Source: Lachnospiraceae bacterium UBA7060 (GTDB lineage: Bacteria > Bacillota > Clostridia > Lachnospirales > Lachnospiraceae). Taken from it: a DNA stretch of 10,817 nucleotides. Below the pieces are notes generated by a model. The model worked only from the letters and a program-made list of their open reading frames with translations. It did not search any database and was not told where the DNA came from. Positions 5,701-10,817 of this stretch are shown in pieces. The stretch spans positions 1 through 10,817 of the forward strand of contig DLAA01000117.1 in the NCBI GenBank assembly GCA_002493835.1, read 5' to 3'. Both the position numbers and the translations under genes were made by a program. Every line of letters begins with the position of its first letter. Within the stretch, counting starts at the first letter, position 1.

Positions 5701-7077
5701 TTAAGATCTTTCACTTTTCAATTTCTGATTTACCTTTTCTACATCAAGCTTGTAATAAAGAACTACAATAATTACCGTAATAATCAGTGGAACACCCCCA
5801 AACATAAAGGACAGCATATTGGTGCAGGATGCACTCTGTACCGCTGCCGTTGCATCATAATGGGATACTGCCAGCAGCCAGCCGCTGATTGCGGATCCAA
5901 GGCCGTTTCCTACTTTCATACCAAACGATGTACAAGAATACATGGAACCATCCATTCTCTTTCCCGTCTTCAAATAGGTATATTCCGAAGCCTCAGAGAC
6001 AAGGGCATTAAAAGTACCGCCCAAGGTACAGCATGTAAGAGAAACCAGGCCATACATCCACACTACTACAGTTGCATTTCCCTGTATAACAAAGATCAGA
6101 TAGATTGCGCGTACTACTACATTTATGATGAAACACCCCAAATTCAAAAGACGAATATTTTTCAGTTTTTTTACGAGCATAGGCGCCGCGATCAGACCGA
6201 TCACATTTGCCGCTGAAAAAACTGTTATCATCTTCCCGAAATAGCCGGCATTTCCACAATTGTATGTAAAGTAATAAATGGCTGCTCCCAGGGAAACGCC
6301 TGCCATCAAATAAAAGAGCAGGTAGATCATCGTCAACATATCAAAATATTTATTTGTGATAAGTGTTTTTAAAGTTTCCGTCAGACCGATTTCTTTTTTG
6401 GCAACGCCTTCTTTCTTTGCCGCCTTATAAGCTTCATTCAATTCCTCCTCCGGAAGCTCCTTTACCGATAATACAGAAATTGTATTGACTACCAGACCAA
6501 TCAAAGCGAAAATAATGGCTGTCGTTCTCCATCCCGCATTGCCGCCGCCAAATCTCTCTACCATAACTAAGGTGAAATTGGAAACCAGAAGATTTCCCAA
6601 TGTGGAACCGATAAAACGGAAAGTTCCCATCTGTACACGTTCCTGACTGTTTTTTGTGATCAGGGATGTCAGTGCGGAATAAGCAATATTATTTGCCGTA
6701 TAGAAAATCGCATTCAGCAGTGTGTACGCAATAAAGAAGTAAGCATACTGCAGCTTGGAGCTAAGATTCATAGGAATTGCAAACAATGCGACCAGCACAA
6801 TTGCATTACCAAAATAGGACCAGAACATCCAAGGTCTCGCCTTACCAAATCTGGAGTGTGTTCTATCGATCAGATTGCCAAACAGAATATCGGTAACACC
6901 ATCCAATAACTTGGAAACCAAAATCAGTGTACCAATAATACCCGCGTCCATCCCGATCGTATTTGTCAGATATATCATGACGAAGCTGGAAATCAGTCCA
7001 TAAACCATATTCGCAGCAAAATCGCCGCCGCCATATCCTACTTTATTATATATTTTTAAATATTTTTTCTCTTCCAT
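5701..7077 (-). CDS. GPH-family sugar:cation symporter (probable xylo-oligosaccharide importer)
   Basis: A 458-residue polytopic membrane protein of the glycoside-pentoside-hexuronide:cation symporter family within the major facilitator superfamily. The length is normal and about twelve hydrophobic segments are spread over the whole chain. The family signature between helices 2 and 3 is clear at about residues 56-83: KLLDGVTDILFGNLIDRTHS then RFGKARPW, holding the conserved Asp residues and the basic loop. A charged central loop (ELPEEELNEAYKAAKKEG) separates the two halves. The ATG at 7077 follows AAGGAGG with seven bases between. It is the second gene of an operon with the GH120 enzyme, 27 bases after its stop, so the likely cargo is xylobiose or other short beta-xylosides driven by Na+ or H+. 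The cargo is inferred from the partner gene only. No strong terminator was found after 5701. Confidence 0.92.
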   Translation of the reverse strand: MEEKKYLKIYNKVGYGGGDFAANMVYGLISSFVMIYLTNTIGMDAGIIGTLILVSKLLDGVTDILFGNLIDRTHSRFGKARPWMFWSYFGNAIVLVALFAIPMNLSSKLQYAYFFIAYTLLNAIFYTANNIAYSALTSLITKNSQERVQMGTFRFIGSTLGNLLVSNFTLVMVERFGGGNAGWRTTAIIFALIGLVVNTISVLSVKELPEEELNEAYKAAKKEGVAKKEIGLTETLKTLITNKYFDMLTMIYLLFYLMAGVSLGAAIYYFTYNCGNAGYFGKMITVFSAANVIGLIAAPMLVKKLKNIRLLNLGCFIINVVVRAIYLIFVIQGNATVVVWMYGLVSLTCCTLGGTFNALVSEASEYTYLKTGKRMDGSMYSCTSFGMKVGNGLGSAISGWLLAVSHYDATAAVQSASCTNMLSFMFGGVPLIITVIIVVLYYKLDVEKVNQKLKSERS

Positions 7078-7104
7078 AGCGAAGCCTCCTTCTTATTCTT
7101 AATC

Positions 7105-9117
7105 CTATCGTAAACTCCGAGTTGCCGCTTCTTTTGTTGCAAAAGGTCCCGGTACCGCCTTTAAGCTTCTGTGGTTGCCAAAGTAATCCCTGTCAAAAGT
7201 AATTGTACTGCCATCGGGGTTTTCAAATCTTTCCTCCGGCTCAAAAGCCTCACCCAATACATCACTGTCAATCATGGATGTCGTATAATTGCCAAGCACC
7301 TCATACACATTCGTATCCAGTGTATACTGACCATCCTTTTCTACCAGATTGACATATACTTTATCAGCCGTATTCACGAAATGATCCGTCTCCTTCTTCC
7401 ATGCTGCAGCACCGTTAAAATATGCATTTCCATTGATCCAGACCGGCAGCTTACCGAAATGATAATCCTGCATTACAAACATATTGGGCTCCGGGTTATC
7501 CGGCTCAAACGGAACGATCCACTCATCATAAGTTGGGAAATCATCAAATACACCTGTTCCCTGTACCTGATTGTCCACCATAATAAAGCCCATATCTTCT
7601 TTTGTTTCTTCCGGTTTTACCGGCCAGTTCTGAATAAATATATTGTTATAAATACGATCGTCTCCATGCAGGAAAGTCATCATACCGGCTACCTCTGTTC
7701 TGTGCGCAATATGATATGGCGTGTATCTCGGTGCCATGGTACCGTTCTTTAACGGCATATCTGAACCGCTTCCGATAGAACTCATCGGCCCAAGACAAAG
7801 ATTATGCACAACTGCACAGCCCTGAGATGCCAGCTTCATGGAAAGCTTAGACAAACATATATTATGATCAATCAGCGTCGGTCCGTGACTTACTTCTACA
7901 AAAACATCACAGCTTCCCATTCCTCCCGGTACAAGCGGAATGTCCTCAGAAGGCGCATGATTGTTATGGAAGAGATTTTGCGTAATCCGTGTTCCCTGTG
8001 CCTCCCAGTCACACCAGATACCCATGGTGCAATGATGGATATGATTTTGGCGGATCGTTACATCTATTGCTGCGTGCAGCTTAATACCAGCTACCTCTGC
8101 ACCGGCAAGTTCCTGCATATTATTGATATGATGAATGTGGTTATCTTCAATTTTGGAGAATACTCCGCCCATTCTTCCGACAATACCCGTCTGCTCGCAA
8201 TGATGAATATGACATCTTCGCACAATGTGGCTTCCTATATTCTCTTTTGTCCATCCATGATACTGCCCTCTGCATACCGCGTCTCTTTCCATCTGCGTGG
8301 CGCTTTTTACATGTTTATTAGTAAAATAATGATCATTTCCCTTATCATAATATTTTCCAAGAGATATGCCGCAGCATTTACTGTTACTGATTTCACAGTC
8401 TTCAATGATCCAGCCCTTCGACCAGTGGGGTCCGATCATTCCATCTTGATAGGCTGCCGGAGGCGCCCATGTAGTAGCTGCCTTATTAATATCAAATCCG
8501 CTGACTGTAATATAGTTTATATGATTTTCAGACGGCATGAAGCAGTTTCGGCGGACATTGATCTCCACCTTCTCCTCCCGAGGATCTTTTCCCTGAAAGT
8601 TTGCATAAATTACAGTTTCATTTCTTTCCTGCTCCGTATACCATTTGTATATTGACCATTCCGGTTCCCAAGAATGTATATAAACTTTACCTTCGATACA
8701 CTCTTTGAGACTCTGTACTTCATATAATTGCCTGTCATTCAAATACACTGCGCCGGTATGTCTTACAAACGGACCAAAATACCAGTCTCCCTTTACAAGC
8801 GTTATGTAAGGATTGTAACTGCCAAAGGCGCCGTTATCGATCCTGCACACCCATACATTTCCTTCGAAGTGCTCCCAGTCACGAACCTCTTCGGCTCCAG
8901 TTATGACAGCGCCCAAAGGCACCTCACTTCTATAGATAATCCGTGCATCCTCCGTTCCGGCATTTTTCGGATTCACATACTCACGATAAATACCGGGCGC
9001 CACTATGATCTCGTCACCGGGTGCCGCTGCCTGCGCCGCATCATTAATAAAACGAAACGGACTCTCCTTTGTTCCATCGCCATCCTTACAAGCATTACAA
9101 TTTACATAAATATTCAT
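7105..9117 (-). CDS. GH120 beta-xylosidase, right-handed parallel beta-helix
   Basis: A 670-residue intracellular glycosidase that I assign to family GH120 by detailed resemblance, from memory, to Thermoanaerobacterium saccharolyticum XylC. Matching blocks include TWAPPAAYQDGMIGPHWSKG (215-234), AGIKLHAAIDV (343-353), WCDWEAQGTR (368-377) and DVFVEVSHGP (404-413). In XylC the nucleophile is the Asp of the WLDWEAQGTR block and the acid/base is the Glu of DVFVEVSHGP. Here these are D370 and E408, so both catalytic residues are present. The enzyme should release xylose from xylo-oligosaccharides with retention of configuration. There is no signal peptide, so it acts on imported sugars. The N-terminus (GDGTKESPFRFINDAAQAA) and many HxHH turns fit a beta-helix. 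An extra loop of about 15 residues (385-402, APSEDIPLVPGGMG) separates the two catalytic residues compared with XylC. The ATG at 9117 follows AAAGGAGAG. It is the first gene of the operon with the symporter, divergent from the AraC gene. Confidence 0.92.
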   Translation of the reverse strand: MNIYVNCNACKDGDGTKESPFRFINDAAQAAAPGDEIIVAPGIYREYVNPKNAGTEDARIIYRSEVPLGAVITGAEEVRDWEHFEGNVWVCRIDNGAFGSYNPYITLVKGDWYFGPFVRHTGAVYLNDRQLYEVQSLKECIEGKVYIHSWEPEWSIYKWYTEQERNETVIYANFQGKDPREEKVEINVRRNCFMPSENHINYITVSGFDINKAATTWAPPAAYQDGMIGPHWSKGWIIEDCEISNSKCCGISLGKYYDKGNDHYFTNKHVKSATQMERDAVCRGQYHGWTKENIGSHIVRRCHIHHCEQTGIVGRMGGVFSKIEDNHIHHINNMQELAGAEVAGIKLHAAIDVTIRQNHIHHCTMGIWCDWEAQGTRITQNLFHNNHAPSEDIPLVPGGMGSCDVFVEVSHGPTLIDHNICLSKLSMKLASQGCAVVHNLCLGPMSSIGSGSDMPLKNGTMAPRYTPYHIAHRTEVAGMMTFLHGDDRIYNNIFIQNWPVKPEETKEDMGFIMVDNQVQGTGVFDDFPTYDEWIVPFEPDNPEPNMFVMQDYHFGKLPVWINGNAYFNGAAAWKKETDHFVNTADKVYVNLVEKDGQYTLDTNVYEVLGNYTTSMIDSDVLGEAFEPEERFENPDGSTITFDRDYFGNHRSLKAVPGPFATKEAATRSLR

Positions 9118-9178
9118 TTTTCTCTCCTTTCAAAGAGTACAGCTCATCGGGCCCTTGATGATCATGCGCACATTACTC

Positions 9179-9226
9179 TTGTTTTGTTGTTATATTTATT
9201 ATATAATCGAATCAGTGATCCAAAAA
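9179..9226. promoter_or_regulatory. Overlapping divergent promoters of the GH120 operon and the AraC gene
   Basis: The palindrome ATTATATAAT (9198-9207) supplies TATAAT on both strands: 9202-9207 on plus and 9203-9198 on minus. For the plus strand, TTGTTT (9179-9184) lies exactly 17 bases upstream, a fair sigma-A promoter that would start near 9214 and give a leader of about 40 bases. For the minus strand, the hexamer at 17 bases is TTTTTG (9226-9221), a poor -35, as expected for a promoter needing an activator such as the divergent AraC protein. The two promoters cannot be occupied together. No catabolite-response (cre) box was recognised. Confidence 0.6.
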
Positions 9227-9254
9227 TATCTAAAAGAGAGCAAATAGAAATAAA

Positions 9255-10370
9255 ATGTATCCAAAATCGACTTCATTTCAAACCATTCATACCCAGGCAA
9301 ATCAGAACGACAGGAAAAGACTTGTCCGACATAATGATATGTCTTTCTCAAATCTGATCCTGCATAATAACCAAAATTCACTTTATCAATACTTTGAAAT
9401 CAATATGCCCTATCTGATTCTCTATGAAAATGTCAATCCCACGGCTAATTCCTCTGTGTATATGGAACTGTCCGAAAGCAGTATCATAGATGCACGTATG
9501 CCCTATATGGATTTCACATCCATGGGCGGTTTACGGCTTCACTCCCACGACTTCTATGAACTGACCTTTGTTTTGTCCGGTGAACTAAAGATACGAATTG
9601 AAGATGAATACATGACCTATCACCCCGGAGAATGCTGCCTGTGCAACAAAAATATTCATCATGTAGAGGTAATGGATCAAAATACAGAAATTGTCCTGTT
9701 TTTGCTGAAAGAGAATTATCTTCGTGATGTGCTCAGTGCAAATTATTACTATGATCAGAATGGAGATCCCCATGCAATCGGCTCTGTATTTCAGCGCTTT
9801 TTCAAAGAAAATAAGAAAAACTCTCTCTATGATGCCAAGGTATATACCGATTTTAAGCTTTTAGATGCGTCTCCTCAGGATCAGTTCTTTGATGTCATTA
9901 ATCAAATGGTTGATGAAATCTCGGGAAACCAATCCGGTAAAAGCCACATGATGAAAGCACTTTTCTGTCGTTTTCTTGAGATGCTGGAGAGCAACGATAT
10001 TTATCAAGTAGAAGTACACTGGGCAAAGCTTTCAAACGATGAACAGATCGTCTATAAAATAGCAAACGCCTATCAGGATAAAATGGGACTTTTTTCCAGA
10101 GCAGAAATCGAAGCATTAACCGGCTATAACAGTGACTACGTGGAACGAATCATGAAACGTTCCACCGGCAAAACCCTTTCCGAATATGGGAAAACCTTTT
10201 TATTAAAAAAAGCAGCAGATATGTTAACGGAAACAGATAAAAAGATTGGAGATATCTGCGAAACACTGGGATACTCCAACCGTAATTATTTTAATAAATT
10301 ATTTTATAATGCATATGGCATGACACCCCTTGCTTACCGCAAACACAAAGGGCATCCTCCTCTGTTGTAA
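9255..10370 (+). CDS. AraC-family regulator of the xyloside locus
   Basis: A 371-residue transcription regulator with an N-terminal cupin-type sensor and a C-terminal AraC DNA-binding domain. The sensor barrel is seen around residues 93-140 (LRLHSHDFYELTFVLSGELK, then YHPGECCLCNKNIHH), with histidines that could line the ligand pocket. The DNA-binding domain covers about 270-365. Its first HTH is degenerate (LTGYNSDYVERIMKRSTGKT) and its second is typical (KKIGDICETLGYSNRNYFNK, then GMTPLAYRKHKG). The first ATG, at 9255, has only a distant AAGAGAG, so initiation may be weak or start at a later Met; I keep 9255 because the promoter at 9179-9207 fits it. Its position head-to-head with the GH120/symporter operon argues that it senses xylose or a xylo-oligosaccharide and activates that operon. 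It is complete, unlike the AraC remnant at 70-743, which belongs to a different subfamily. Confidence 0.92.
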   Translation: MYPKSTSFQTIHTQANQNDRKRLVRHNDMSFSNLILHNNQNSLYQYFEINMPYLILYENVNPTANSSVYMELSESSIIDARMPYMDFTSMGGLRLHSHDFYELTFVLSGELKIRIEDEYMTYHPGECCLCNKNIHHVEVMDQNTEIVLFLLKENYLRDVLSANYYYDQNGDPHAIGSVFQRFFKENKKNSLYDAKVYTDFKLLDASPQDQFFDVINQMVDEISGNQSGKSHMMKALFCRFLEMLESNDIYQVEVHWAKLSNDEQIVYKIANAYQDKMGLFSRAEIEALTGYNSDYVERIMKRSTGKTLSEYGKTFLLKKAADMLTETDKKIGDICETLGYSNRNYFNKLFYNAYGMTPLAYRKHKGHPPLL

Positions 10371-10530
10371 TATCCTGGGAATAAATCACCCGTGTGTACG
10401 GCATTTCCGGCAGTTTCAGATACACATCTGTCCCTCCCATATACTCTGATAATACCGCCTTCTTCTGGACAGTTCCTTTGTATCCGCAGCCTGCATCATT
10501 TCCCCAAACATAAAATATGTCTCCCAGCAA
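10371..10530 (-). pseudogene. Unidentified coding-like fragment downstream of AraC
   Basis: On the minus strand a frame with natural composition reads GDIFYVWGNDAGCGYKGT, then VQKKAVLSEYMGGTDVYLKL and PEMPYTRVIYSQD, before running into the antisense of the AraC 3' end. The readable part begins at an ATG near 10530 and ends abruptly at the AraC stop. It is probably the leftover of a gene cut on both sides. I recognise no family, and no start signal or terminator is evident. It might be chance, since it is only about 50 codons. Confidence 0.3.
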
Positions 10531-10536
10531 AGAAGA

Positions 10537-10817
10537 ATGAGTATGTTGAAAATTGCATTATTTCAAGTGCCCGGGCGTTTGAAAATATGCTGGCTATTGC
10601 AACTTGCAATTACCCCAAAACTGTGCCTGACTGTAATGGAAATTCAAGTGTATTCGATGGCATTGCTTACTTGCCGAATGAAAGCGGCTCAAGGGATACC
10701 TGTATTTTTCAGGCAGAGGAAGCCGCGGGAATTTATATTGCCGAACTTGATTTGAAGCAGCTACAAGAGTACCGTGAGCAGCTAGTATGCTCCTACCTAT
10801 TGACATTTCTTAGCTGG
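10537..10817 (+). pseudogene. Carbon-nitrogen hydrolase (nitrilase superfamily) with its middle deleted; runs off the window
   Basis: The ATG at 10537 opens MSMLKIALFQV, a typical first beta-strand of nitrilase-superfamily amidases. At about 10562-10580 the reading switches to the next frame, which gives the C-terminal part: RAFENMLAIATCNYPKTVPD, then FDGIAYLPNESGSRD and GIYIAELDLKQLQEYRE. A normal member is roughly 270-300 residues, so some 180-200 residues are missing between these blocks. The lost part includes all of the catalytic Glu-Lys-Cys triad. The second frame stays open to the window end, but after EYRE the residues (QLVCSYLLTFLSW) no longer look like the usual WGNAYR ending, so another break may lie near 10770. 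It cannot be an active amidase. Confidence 0.8.

Noticed and set aside
5656..6216. Plus-strand frame of 186 codons
   Set aside because: It is antisense to the symporter gene, with Cys/His/Tyr-rich composition typical of a shadow frame.
7171..9357. Long plus-strand open frames (for example 7171-7752, 7804-8655, 8728-9357)
   Set aside because: They lie antisense to the GH120 gene, have no family resemblance or ribosome sites, and are shadows of its codon pattern.
1..10817. CRISPR array, tRNA, rRNA, phage or defence-island genes
   Set aside because: No regularly spaced repeats, RNA-gene signatures or recognisable phage or defence proteins were seen on either strand.

Overview
The window looks like chromosome of an anaerobic gut-type Clostridia, most likely Lachnospiraceae-like. 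This rests on strong AGGAGG-type ribosome sites, mid-range base composition, and the families present: DUF5714, FMN-binding polyferredoxin, a GPH sugar symporter, a GH120 beta-xylosidase and AraC regulators typical of such bacteria. No rRNA, tRNA, CRISPR array, phage gene or recognisable insertion sequence was seen.

Right part (5701-10370): an intact sugar-use locus. A cytoplasmic GH120 beta-xylosidase gene (7105-9117) and a GPH-family sugar:cation symporter gene (5701-7077) form a minus-strand operon 27 bases apart. A full-length AraC regulator (9255-10370) diverges from them. The two promoters share one 10-base palindrome (9198-9207) that gives a perfect TATAAT on each strand, so the regulator and the operon probably compete for polymerase. 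The likely job is uptake and intracellular hydrolysis of xylo-oligosaccharides under AraC control.

Left part (1-5640) and right edge (10371-10817): mostly decaying genes. Intact here are a DUF5714 cysteine-rich protein (1029-1712), a 75-residue two-helix membrane protein (740-967) and a cupin protein (4226-4654). Between and around them are remnants. They are an AraC regulator with two internal deletions and a frameshift (70-743), and an FMN-binding polyferredoxin with frameshifts, deletions and an in-frame stop (about 2190-2879). The polyferredoxin runs in frame into a FolD remnant lacking both ends (1793-2190). Further remnants are an unidentified three-frame fragment (3000-3332), a TetR regulator without its start (3341-3913), an XRE regulator cut in its recognition helix and joined to an effector-like tail (4857-5059), and a 34-codon fragment of a second DUF5714 copy (5282-5383). 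Last is a carbon-nitrogen hydrolase whose first codons are joined directly to its C-terminal part (10537 to the right edge).

The most striking feature is the style of decay. Many genes keep recognisable N- and C-terminal parts but have lost the middle, with no mobile element in sight. No new defence or mobile system could be supported. The best candidate for an uncharacterised functional unit is the DUF5714 plus small membrane protein pair, and a related DUF5714 scrap lies 4.2 kb away.
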